6,741 nt of DNA from Lentzea sp. Lineage in GTDB: Bacteria; Actinomycetota; Actinomycetes; Mycobacteriales; Pseudonocardiaceae. Below are positions 1 through 5,635 of the stretch, one piece after another. The notes beneath the pieces were generated by a model. That model was given only the letters and a program-made list of their open reading frames with translations. It made no database searches and was not told the DNA's origin. Every line of letters begins with the position of its first letter. Position 1 is the first letter of the stretch. The stretch lies in the NCBI GenBank assembly GCA_030146905.1, contig JASLAV010000662.1:1-6741 (forward strand), in the 5' to 3' direction. The translations under genes were made by a program, and so were the position numbers.

Positions 1-921
1 GAGCAGTACGTGAGCGCCAAGGCACGCGACGCCGTGCACACGGCGATCACCCACCTCAAGTACAGCCCGAACCAGGCGGCCCGCTCCCTCGCGGGCAACA
101 AGGCGAACGCCATCGCGTTGATCGTCTCCGAGCAGGGCAGCAGGGTCCTCGGCGACCCGTTCTTCGCGGGCGTGCTGCGCGGCGTGCACGCGGAGCTGAC
201 CGGGCGGCGCATCCAGCTGCTGCTGATGCTGAGCAGGCCGGAGAACCACGACGACCTCCTCGCCTACCTGGCGGGCGGCCACGTGGACGGGGCGCTGCTG
301 GTGAGCCTGCACGGCGACGACCCGCTGCCGCTCCTGCTCCAGGAGTACGGCCTGCCGGTGGTGGTCGGCGGCCGCCCGCTCGCCGCGGGCTCCGTCCCGT
401 TCGTGGACTCGGACAACTTCACCGGCGGCCTCGACGCCGTGCGGCACCTGGTCTCGCTGGGACGCACGAGGATCGCGACCGTGGCGGGCCCGCGCGACAT
501 GGCGGCGGGTCTGGACCGGCTCAGCGGCTGGCGGCGGGGCCTCGGCGAGGCGAGGCTGTCCGCCGACCTCGTGGCGGAGGCCGACTTCACCCCGGAGAGC
601 GGCGCCCTGGCCATGACGGAACTGCTCGACCGGGCCCCCGGCATCGACGCCGTCTTCGTCGCCGCCGACATCATCGCGCTGGGCGTGCTGCAGGTGCTGC
701 ACGCACGCGGCAGGCGCGTCCCGCAGGACGTCGCGGTGGTCGGGTTCGACGACTCGCTGCTGGCCTCGACCGCGACACCGCCGCTCACCACCGTCCGGCA
801 GGACGTGGAGCAGCTCGGCCGCACCATGACGTGGCGCCTGCTGGGCGAGCTGGCCGGCGAGGACGGCCTGCCGCCGTCCCTGCTGCTGCCGACCTCGCTG
901 GTGCGCCGCGAAAGCGCCTGA
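1..921 (+). CDS. cebR: LacI-family transcriptional repressor, CebR-like, 5'-truncated by the window
   Basis: Reading frame 1 is open from the first base to the TGA at 919-921 and gives 306 residues. The GTG at 10 is an internal valine: the visible start EQYVSAKARDAV aligns without a gap to residues 34 onward of the full-length paralogue at 5632-6651, so roughly 33 residues with the helix-turn-helix are missing. What remains is the end of the DNA-binding domain, the hinge (YSPNQAARSLAG, with the leucine that inserts in the minor groove in this family) and the whole periplasmic-binding-protein-like effector domain, including DPFFAGVLRG, FVDSDNF, AGPRDMAAGLDRLSGW, FTPESGALAM and VAVVGFDDSLLASTATPPLTTVRQ. 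It lies immediately upstream of the cellobiose operon in the same direction, the place cebR has in Streptomyces. It probably represses the operon through the palindrome at 1155-1170 and responds to cellobiose. LacI family is certain; the CebR assignment rests on context and operator. Confidence 0.88.
   Translation, partial: EQYVSAKARDAVHTAITHLKYSPNQAARSLAGNKANAIALIVSEQGSRVLGDPFFAGVLRGVHAELTGRRIQLLLMLSRPENHDDLLAYLAGGHVDGALLVSLHGDDPLPLLLQEYGLPVVVGGRPLAAGSVPFVDSDNFTGGLDAVRHLVSLGRTRIATVAGPRDMAAGLDRLSGWRRGLGEARLSADLVAEADFTPESGALAMTELLDRAPGIDAVFVAADIIALGVLQVLHARGRRVPQDVAVVGFDDSLLASTATPPLTTVRQDVEQLGRTMTWRLLGELAGEDGLPPSLLLPTSLVRRESA
778..806 (+). repeat. 29-bp direct repeat, upstream copy, within the repressor paralogues
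   Basis: Bases 778-806 and 6508-6536 are identical over 29 bp, at a constant offset of 5,730 bp. They are the longest identical block I noticed within the two homologous repressor genes, and encode part of TPPLTTVRQDV. The surrounding homology runs over the whole alignable 918 bp, so the locus is bracketed by long imperfect direct repeats. Confidence 0.8.
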
Positions 922-968
922 CGCGGGCTCCCGCAAGCGCACTGGTCCCGCACCCACTTCTGCCGCTC

Positions 969-990
969 TGCGTGCCGGGCGCAGCACGCA
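969..990 (+). terminator. Possible terminator hairpin after the upstream repressor gene
   Basis: TGCGTGC (969-975) and GCACGCA (984-990) can form a perfect 7-bp stem with an 8-nt loop, 48 nt after the stop codon of the repressor. There is no U-tract, which is common for actinomycete terminators but leaves the call uncertain. It would separate the repressor transcript from the cellobiose operon. Confidence 0.35.
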
Positions 991-1002
991 CTGTTAACCC
1001 AA

Positions 1003-1047
1003 AGGTCACATTTCCGGGAACGCTCCCAGGTTTCCCAACTGTGACCT
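1003..1047. repeat. Nested inverted repeat in the control region
   Basis: AGGTCACA (1003-1010) is matched by its exact reverse complement TGTGACCT (1040-1047). Inside this, GGGAA (1016-1020) is matched by TTCCC (1032-1036), leaving a central segment CGCTCCCAGGT. The inner arms overlap the degenerate CebR-like box at 1015-1028. The structure lies upstream of the predicted operon promoter, so it is more likely a DNA site, or part of the 3' end of the upstream repressor transcript, than a leader of cebE. Confidence 0.55.
1015..1028. promoter_or_regulatory. Degenerate CebR-like operator
   Basis: CGGGAACGCTCCCA matches the established CebR/CelR box TGGGAGCGCTCCCA at 12 of 14 positions (differences at positions 1 and 6). 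Its centre lies 141 bp upstream of the centre of the perfect box at 1155-1170. It could be an auxiliary operator allowing loop formation, or the site through which the upstream repressor gene or another promoter is controlled. It is weaker than the main box and may be bound only poorly. Confidence 0.5.
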
Positions 1048-1108
1048 AGGACATGAATTACGAGGTCACCGCATCGGTGCTGCCCTCAAACACCTGGTGT
1101 ACCCCGGA

Positions 1109-1124
1109 GTGTGTCTTGACACAC
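1109..1124. promoter_or_regulatory. 16-bp palindrome overlapping the -35 element
   Basis: GTGTGTC (1109-1115) and GACACAC (1118-1124) form a perfect 7-bp inverted repeat around a TT centre. The TTGACA hexamer at 1116-1121 lies within it. The sequence is unrelated to the GGGAGCGCTCCC box, so if it is an operator it belongs to a different regulator than CebR. Confidence 0.4.
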
Positions 1125-1145
1125 GTTCGAAGCCAGTACGACACT
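1116..1145 (+). promoter_or_regulatory. Predicted promoter of the cebEFG-bglC-cebR operon
   Basis: TTGACA at 1116-1121 is a consensus -35 hexamer for the housekeeping sigma factor. Two poor -10 candidates follow: TACGAC at 1137-1142 (15-bp spacer) and GACACT at 1140-1145 (18-bp spacer). Either would put the transcript start near 1148-1153, directly before the perfect operator at 1155-1170, leaving a leader of about 50 nt. The -35 is convincing, the -10 is not. Confidence 0.5.
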
Positions 1146-1154
1146 CCCCCACAT

Positions 1155-1170
1155 CTGGGAGCGCTCCCAG
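1155..1170. promoter_or_regulatory. Perfect CebR/CelR-type operator
   Basis: CTGGGAGCGCTCCCAG is a perfect 16-bp palindrome containing the exact 14-bp box TGGGAGCGCTCCCA. That box is the established binding site of CebR in Streptomyces and CelR in Thermobifida, LacI-family repressors released by cellobiose or related cello-oligosaccharides. It sits 32 bp before the cebE start codon and just downstream of the predicted promoter, so bound repressor would block initiation or early elongation. It is the strongest single piece of evidence for the substrate of the operon. Confidence 0.93.
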
Positions 1171-1187
1171 AACCCGCCGCCGAGACC

Positions 1188-1194
1188 AGAGGAG
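1188..1194 (+). promoter_or_regulatory. Ribosome binding site that fixes the cebE start
   Basis: AGAGGAG ends 7 nt before the GTG at 1202-1204. It selects this start over the in-frame GTG at 1097, which would add 35 residues translated from the operator and promoter. Confidence 0.85.
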
Positions 1195-1201
1195 TTCTCC
1201 C

Positions 1202-2482
1202 GTGCGACACCGTTGGATCAGCGTGCTGATCTGTGCCGCCGTGTCCGCCGCCGCCACCACCGCGTGCGGGTCAGGTGGGGCCACCCAGTCAGCCGATGGG
1301 AAGACCGAGCTGACGATCGCCACGTTCAACGAGTTCGGCTACGAAGACCTGTTCAAGGAGTACGAGGCGTCCCACCCGGACGTCAAGATCACTCAGCGCA
1401 AGACCGGACAGGGCCAGCCGCACCACCAGAACCTGTTCACCAAGCTGGGCGCCGGATCCGGCCTCGCCGACATCGAGGGCGTCGAAGAGGGCTACCTCAG
1501 CCAGGTGATGGCGAAGTCCGGGCAGTTCAACGATCTCAAGGAGATCGGCCCGAAGATCGAGGACAACCGCTGGCAGCAGTGGAAGACCGACGCGATCACC
1601 ACCAAGGACGGCAAGCTCATCGGCTACGGCACCGACATCGGCCCGCTCGCCATGTGCTACCGCAAGGACCTCTTCGCGCAGGCCGGTCTGCCGTCCGACC
1701 CGGAGGGCGTGAAGGCGCTCTTCGCCACGTGGGACAGCTACTTCGCCGCGGGTGACCAGTTCATCGCCAAGGTTCCCGGCGTGGCGTGGTTCGACAGCGC
1801 CGCGCAGGTCTACAACTCCATGCACAACCAGCTCGAGACGGGCTACTACGACAAGTCCGACAAGCTGGTCGTCGACACCAACTCCGCCATCAAGACGAAC
1901 TGGAACACGGTGACCACCGCCGTCGGGAAGGGACAGTCGGCGCGGCTCACGGCGTTCAGCAACGAGTGGAACACCGGCTTCAAGCTCGGCAAGTTCGCCA
2001 CCAAGACCTGCCCGTCGTGGATGCTCGGCGTGGTCGAGTCGCAGGCCGGTCCCGAGAACAAGGGCAAGTGGGCGGTCACCGACGCGTTCCCGAACGGTGG
2101 CGGCAACTGGGGCGGTTCGTACCTGACCGTGCCGAAGCAGAGCAAGAACGCGCAGAAGGCCGTCGAGCTCGCCGCCTGGCTGACCGCTCCCGAGCAGCAG
2201 ATCAAGGCGTTCAAGGCCAAGGGCACCTTCCCCAGCCAGGTCAAGGCGCTCGACGCGCCCGAGCTGCTGGAGCAGACCAACGCCTACTTCGGTGACGTGA
2301 AGGCCGGCGCGCTGTTCTCCACGCAGGCCAAGAAGATCAAGGCCGCGCAGTACAAGGGTCCGGCCGACGGTCAGATCCAGGAGACGGTGTTCAGCCCGGC
2401 ACTGCAGTCCGTCGAGCAGGGCAAGAACTCGGAAGAAGCCTGGAAGGCCGCCGTCGAAGGCGCCCAGAAGGCGGCCAAGTGA
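1202..2482 (+). CDS. cebE: Cellobiose/cello-oligosaccharide ABC transporter, solute-binding lipoprotein
   Basis: The protein has 426 residues from the GTG at 1202, chosen for its ribosome binding site and because the product then begins with a lipoprotein signal: R2 and R4, a hydrophobic stretch (residues 6-18) and lipobox TTAC, with Cys22 as the predicted lipidated residue, followed by a Gly/Ser linker. The mature part is a family-1 extracellular solute-binding protein of usual length (ELTIATFNEF at 36-45, IGPLAMCYRKDLF at 146-158, PNGGGNWGGSYLTVPKQS near 297-314). It would be anchored outside the membrane and deliver cello-oligosaccharides to the permeases encoded next. Its TGA overlaps the GTG of cebF (GTGA at 2479-2482), indicating coupled translation. 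The sugar specificity is inferred from the CebR box, the neighbouring beta-glucosidase and gene order; the binding protein alone would only say 'sugar'. Confidence 0.88.
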   Translation: MRHRWISVLICAAVSAAATTACGSGGATQSADGKTELTIATFNEFGYEDLFKEYEASHPDVKITQRKTGQGQPHHQNLFTKLGAGSGLADIEGVEEGYLSQVMAKSGQFNDLKEIGPKIEDNRWQQWKTDAITTKDGKLIGYGTDIGPLAMCYRKDLFAQAGLPSDPEGVKALFATWDSYFAAGDQFIAKVPGVAWFDSAAQVYNSMHNQLETGYYDKSDKLVVDTNSAIKTNWNTVTTAVGKGQSARLTAFSNEWNTGFKLGKFATKTCPSWMLGVVESQAGPENKGKWAVTDAFPNGGGNWGGSYLTVPKQSKNAQKAVELAAWLTAPEQQIKAFKAKGTFPSQVKALDAPELLEQTNAYFGDVKAGALFSTQAKKIKAAQYKGPADGQIQETVFSPALQSVEQGKNSEEAWKAAVEGAQKAAK

Positions 2483-3438
2483 CCGCCGTTCTCTCCAAGG
2501 TCGACCGCGGGCGGGATGAGCAGTCCCGCCCGCGGCCTCCGCGGCGGTACCGGGTGTCCGCAGTGGACACCAAGGTGTCGCCGTACCTGTTCGTCGCGCC
2601 GTTCTTCGTGCTGTTCGGCGCGATCGGGTTGTTCCCGTTGCTGTACACGGCGTACGTCTCCCTGTTCGACTGGGAGGTCGGTGCCGACGAGCCGGCGTTC
2701 ATCGGCCTGGAGAACTACCGGACGTTGTTCGAGGACGACCAGTTCTGGAACGCGTTGTTCAACACCTTCAGCATCTTCCTGCTCTCCAGTGCTCCGCAGA
2801 TCATCGTCGCTGTCGTCATCGCGGCGCTGCTGAACGTGAACCTCCGTGCCCGCACCGGCTGGCGGATGGGCGTGCTGCTGCCCTACGTCGCCAGCCTGGT
2901 GGCGTTGACGATCATCTTCGGCAACCTGTTCGGCCCGCAGTACGGTCTGGTGAACGACGTGCTCGGCCTCGTCGGCATCGACCCGATCGACTGGCAGGCC
3001 AGCACCTTCGGCAGCCACGTCGCCATCGCGTCGATGGTCAACTGGCGGTGGACCGGCTACAACGCGCTGATCATCCTCGCCGCGATGCAGGCGATCCCGC
3101 GTGACGTCTACGAGGCGGCTGTGGTGGACGGCGCGAGCGCGCTGCGGCAGTTCTTCAGCATCACGCTCCCGATGCTGAAGCCCACGCTGATCTTCGTGAT
3201 CGTCACCTCGACGATCGGCGGTCTGCAGATCTTCACCGAGCCGAAGCTGTTCGAGCCCGCGGGCGGCAGCGGCGGCGGCACGGAGCACCAGTACCAGACC
3301 GTCGTGCTCTACCTGTACCAGTCGGCCTTCCAGGGACTCGACCTCGGCTACGCCTCGGCGATCGCCTGGGTGCTGTTCCTCATCGTGATCGGTGTCGCCG
3401 GCCTCAACTTCCTCATCACCAGGAGGGCGGTGCGATGA
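2479..3438 (+). CDS. cebF: Cellobiose ABC transporter permease, MalF-type
   Basis: The 319-residue integral membrane protein starts at a GTG overlapping the cebE stop, with AGAAGG at 2466-2471 as ribosome binding site 7 nt ahead. A basic cytoplasmic N-terminus (about residues 9-24) is followed by about six hydrophobic segments near 35-61, 93-121, 131-152, 178-204, 233-255 and 291-313. The EAA loop that docks on the ATPase is complete: EAAVVDGAS from E212, with G218 and the ending ITLP at 228-231. The Gly-rich loop GGSGGGTEHQYQT (262-274) before the last membrane segment is typical of MalF-like sugar permeases. It should pair with CebG to form the membrane channel. The ATG of cebG overlaps its stop (ATGA at 3435-3438). 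Confidence 0.9.
   Translation: MTAVLSKVDRGRDEQSRPRPPRRYRVSAVDTKVSPYLFVAPFFVLFGAIGLFPLLYTAYVSLFDWEVGADEPAFIGLENYRTLFEDDQFWNALFNTFSIFLLSSAPQIIVAVVIAALLNVNLRARTGWRMGVLLPYVASLVALTIIFGNLFGPQYGLVNDVLGLVGIDPIDWQASTFGSHVAIASMVNWRWTGYNALIILAAMQAIPRDVYEAAVVDGASALRQFFSITLPMLKPTLIFVIVTSTIGGLQIFTEPKLFEPAGGSGGGTEHQYQTVVLYLYQSAFQGLDLGYASAIAWVLFLIVIGVAGLNFLITRRAVR
3421..3427 (+). promoter_or_regulatory. Strong ribosome binding site for cebG
   Basis: AGGAGGG lies within the last codons of cebF, 7 nt before the ATG at 3435. It is the strongest Shine-Dalgarno match in the operon and confirms the overlapping start. Confidence 0.85.
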
Positions 3439-4253
3439 CGAACCGCAGACCCGCGTTCTGGGTGTACGGCCTCCTCGGCGCTTTCGTGCTCGGCTCGGCG
3501 TTCCCGTTCTACTGGTCGTTCCTGGTCTCCAGCCGCGACAACTCGGTGCTGACCGGGGACTTCACGCTGATCCCCGGCGGGAACTTCTTCAGCAACGCCA
3601 TGCGGGTGTTCGACACCATCCCGTTCTGGAAGGCGCTGGGCAACAGCTTCGTCGTGTCCGGCACCGTGACGCTGTCGGTGGTGCTGCTCTCGACGCTGGC
3701 GGGGTTCGCCTTCGCCAAGCTGAGGTTCCGCGGCCGCGGCGTGCTGTTCCTGTTCGTGGTGGCGACGCTGGCGGTGCCGACCCAGCTCGGCATCATCCCG
3801 CTCTACATGGCCATGGCCGAGTTCGGCTGGGCCGGTGAGCTGGAAGCCGTCATCGTGCCGAACCTGGTCACCGCGTTCGGCGTGTTCTGGATGCGGCAGT
3901 ACCTGATCGACGCCATTCCCGACGAACTGGTCGAGGCGGCGCGCATGGACGGCTGCAGCCTGTGGCGGACGTTCTGGCACGTCGCGCTGCCCGCCGCCCG
4001 GCCGGCGGCCGCGATGCTGGGCGTCTTCACGTTCATGCAGTCCTGGAACGACTTCCTGTGGCCGCTGGTCGTCCTCAACGCCGACAACCCGACCCTCCAG
4101 GTGGCGCTGGAGAAGCTGCAAAGCGGCTACTACGTCGACTACTCGCTCGTCCTCGCCGGAACCACGCTCGCGACGATTCCGGTGCTCATCATCTTCCTCG
4201 TGCTCGGGCGGCAGATCGTCGCCGGTGTGATGCAGGGCGCCGTCAAGGGGTGA
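3435..4253 (+). CDS. cebG: Cellobiose ABC transporter permease, MalG-type
   Basis: This 272-residue protein is the second membrane component. It shows an N-terminal membrane segment (about 8-31), further hydrophobic segments near 71-95, 103-127, 135-154, 190-215 and 237-262, and the EAA loop: EAARMDGCS from E167, with G173 and the ending VALP at 183-186. SWNDFLWPL (203-211) and the C-terminal QIVAGVMQGAVKG are typical of MalG-like permeases. It starts at the ATG that overlaps the cebF stop. Its last codons, AAG GGG, form the ribosome binding site for bglC. No ATP-binding subunit follows; in Streptomyces CebEFG is powered by the unlinked ATPase MsiK, and the same is inferred here. Confidence 0.9.
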   Translation: MTNRRPAFWVYGLLGAFVLGSAFPFYWSFLVSSRDNSVLTGDFTLIPGGNFFSNAMRVFDTIPFWKALGNSFVVSGTVTLSVVLLSTLAGFAFAKLRFRGRGVLFLFVVATLAVPTQLGIIPLYMAMAEFGWAGELEAVIVPNLVTAFGVFWMRQYLIDAIPDELVEAARMDGCSLWRTFWHVALPAARPAAAMLGVFTFMQSWNDFLWPLVVLNADNPTLQVALEKLQSGYYVDYSLVLAGTTLATIPVLIIFLVLGRQIVAGVMQGAVKG

Positions 4254-4255
4254 AA

Positions 4256-5635
4256 ATGGAGAACATTGTTTTCCCGCAGGGTTTTCTGTGGGGATCCGCG
4301 ACCGCGGCCTTCCAGGTGGAGGGTGCTACCGGCGTGGACGGCCGCACCGACTCCATCTGGGACGAGTTCTGCCGGCAGCCGGGTAAAGTGGTCGGCGGGG
4401 ACTGCGGAGAACCCGCCGCCGACCACTACCGGCGCTTCGAGCAGGACGTCGCCATGATGGCCGACCTCGGGCTCAAGGCCTACCGCTTCTCGATCGCCTG
4501 GCCGCGCGTGCGGCCGGACGGCGGGAAGGTCAACCAAGCCGGACTCGACTTCTACAAGCGGCTGATCGACACGTTGCGGCAGCACGACATCGTGCCGTGG
4601 CCGACGCTGTACCACTGGGACCTGCCGCAGGCGCTCGAGGAGACGGGCGGCTGGGCGAACCGCGACACCGCGTTCCGCTTCGCCGACTACGCCGCCGCGA
4701 CCGTCGAGGCGCTCGGCGACCGCGTCGACACCTGGACCACGTTGAACGAGCCGTGGTGCTCGGCGTTCCTCGGCTACGCGGCGGGGGTTCACGCTCCTGG
4801 CCGCACGGAGCCGGCCGCCGCGGTCGCCGCGGTGCACCACCTGCTGCTCGGTCACGGGCTCGCGGCCGACACGATCCGCGCCGCCTCACCGGACGCCAAG
4901 ATCGGCATCACGCTCAACATGTACCCGATCATCCCGGTCGACCCGCGCGATCCGGCGGACCTCGACGTGGCGCGCAGGCTCGACGGCCTGCAGCAGCGGA
5001 TCTTCCTGGACCCGTTGCTGCGCGGCGAGTACCCCGCCGACATCGTGGCGGACCTGGAGCCGTTCGGGTTCAGCGAGCACGTGCACGACGGCGACCTCGG
5101 CGTGATCTCCGGGCCGATGGACATGCTGGGCGTCAACTACTACACCGAGCACTACGTCAGCTCGTCGGCCAACGGCAGCGAACCCGGCCCGTCGCCGTGG
5201 GTCGGTGTGCAGCAGGCGTCGTTCCCCCGCAGGGACGCGCCGACGACCGACATGGGCTGGGAGGTCCGGCCGGACGGGCTCACCGCGGTGCTGCTGCGGC
5301 TGCACCACGACTACCCGCGGCTTCCGTTGTACATCACGGAGAACGGCGCCGCGTTCCGCGACGACTTCTCCGGCAACGGTGCGATCGACGACGTGGACCG
5401 CACCGGCTTCATCGCCTCCCACCTGCGCGCCGCGCACACGGCGATCATGGCGGGAGTCGACCTGCGCGGCTACTTCTGCTGGTCGCTGCTGGACAACTTC
5501 GAGTGGGCAGAGGGGTACGCGAAGCGGTTCGGCATCGTCCACGTGGACTACGACACGCAGATCCGCACTCCGAAGATGAGTGCGAGGTGGTACAGCCGGG
5601 TGGCGCGTGACAACGCGCTGGTCTCCGTGTCATGA
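4256..5635 (+). CDS. bglC: GH1 beta-glucosidase, cytoplasmic, cleaves imported cellobiose
   Basis: The 459-residue product has the normal length of a single-domain glycoside hydrolase family 1 enzyme. The start is the ATG at 4256, two nt after the cebG stop, with AAGGGG at 4245-4250; it gives the classical N-terminus FPQGFLWGSATAAFQVEG. Catalytic residues are visible: acid/base Glu165 in TLNEP (162-166) and nucleophile Glu362 in YITENG (359-364). Substrate-contact residues of the family are also present: Gln20, His120-Trp121, Asn164, Tyr296 in NYYT, Trp409 and Glu416-Trp417 in CWSLLDNFEW. There is no signal peptide, so it acts inside the cell and would release glucose from cellobiose and short cello-oligosaccharides brought in by CebEFG. 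The first codons are unusually A/T-rich for this genome, which may keep the start region unstructured. The stop overlaps the next start (ATGA at 5632-5635). Confidence 0.95.
   Translation: MENIVFPQGFLWGSATAAFQVEGATGVDGRTDSIWDEFCRQPGKVVGGDCGEPAADHYRRFEQDVAMMADLGLKAYRFSIAWPRVRPDGGKVNQAGLDFYKRLIDTLRQHDIVPWPTLYHWDLPQALEETGGWANRDTAFRFADYAAATVEALGDRVDTWTTLNEPWCSAFLGYAAGVHAPGRTEPAAAVAAVHHLLLGHGLAADTIRAASPDAKIGITLNMYPIIPVDPRDPADLDVARRLDGLQQRIFLDPLLRGEYPADIVADLEPFGFSEHVHDGDLGVISGPMDMLGVNYYTEHYVSSSANGSEPGPSPWVGVQQASFPRRDAPTTDMGWEVRPDGLTAVLLRLHHDYPRLPLYITENGAAFRDDFSGNGAIDDVDRTGFIASHLRAAHTAIMAGVDLRGYFCWSLLDNFEWAEGYAKRFGIVHVDYDTQIRTPKMSARWYSRVARDNALVSVS

Larger units (their letters stand above)
1003..1069. 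promoter_or_regulatory. Three copies of a GGTCAC-type heptamer, possible regulator half-sites
   Basis: The heptamer AGGTCAC occurs at 1003-1009 and 1063-1069, and its reverse complement GTGACCT at 1041-1047, so three copies fall within 67 bp. Centre spacings are 38 and 22 bp, near 3.6 and 2.1 helical turns. They resemble GTGAC/GTCAC half-sites used by Crp-type and some other dimeric regulators, but the spacing does not fit a standard Crp site. The cognate regulator is unknown; the repetition itself is directly seen. Confidence 0.35.

Noticed and set aside
923..934. A short GCGG/CCGC hairpin right after the upstream repressor stop.
   Set aside because: The stem has only 4-5 bp with a tiny loop and no U-tract, too little to call a terminator; the 969-990 hairpin is better.
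1097..1201. A 35-codon upstream extension of cebE from GTG 1097.
   Set aside because: It would translate the promoter and operator, lacks a ribosome binding site, and would bury the lipoprotein signal peptide. The GTG at 1202 has AGAGGAG at correct spacing.
1053..1229. A 58-codon frame from ATG 1053, with two Cys residues (NTWCTPECVL), resembling a small peptide precursor.
   Set aside because: It overlaps promoter, operator and the cebE start, has no properly spaced ribosome binding site, and its third codon positions are much less G/C-rich than real genes here.
2371..3288. A long reverse-strand frame opposite cebE/cebF.
   Set aside because: Its product is a low-complexity Arg/Asp/Glu/Val/Gln-rich sequence typical of the antisense of GC-rich genes. 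Forward-strand genes in this stretch are certain.
3348..4121. A reverse-strand frame opposite cebG; likewise those at 4139-4855, 4886-5542 and 5548-6309.
   Set aside because: They have the same antisense-shadow composition, no recognisable motifs, and lie opposite well-supported genes.
3962..4255. An upstream extension of the bglC frame into cebG.
   Set aside because: The extra residues are a shadow of cebG in another frame. The ATG at 4256 has a ribosome binding site and gives the standard GH1 N-terminus.
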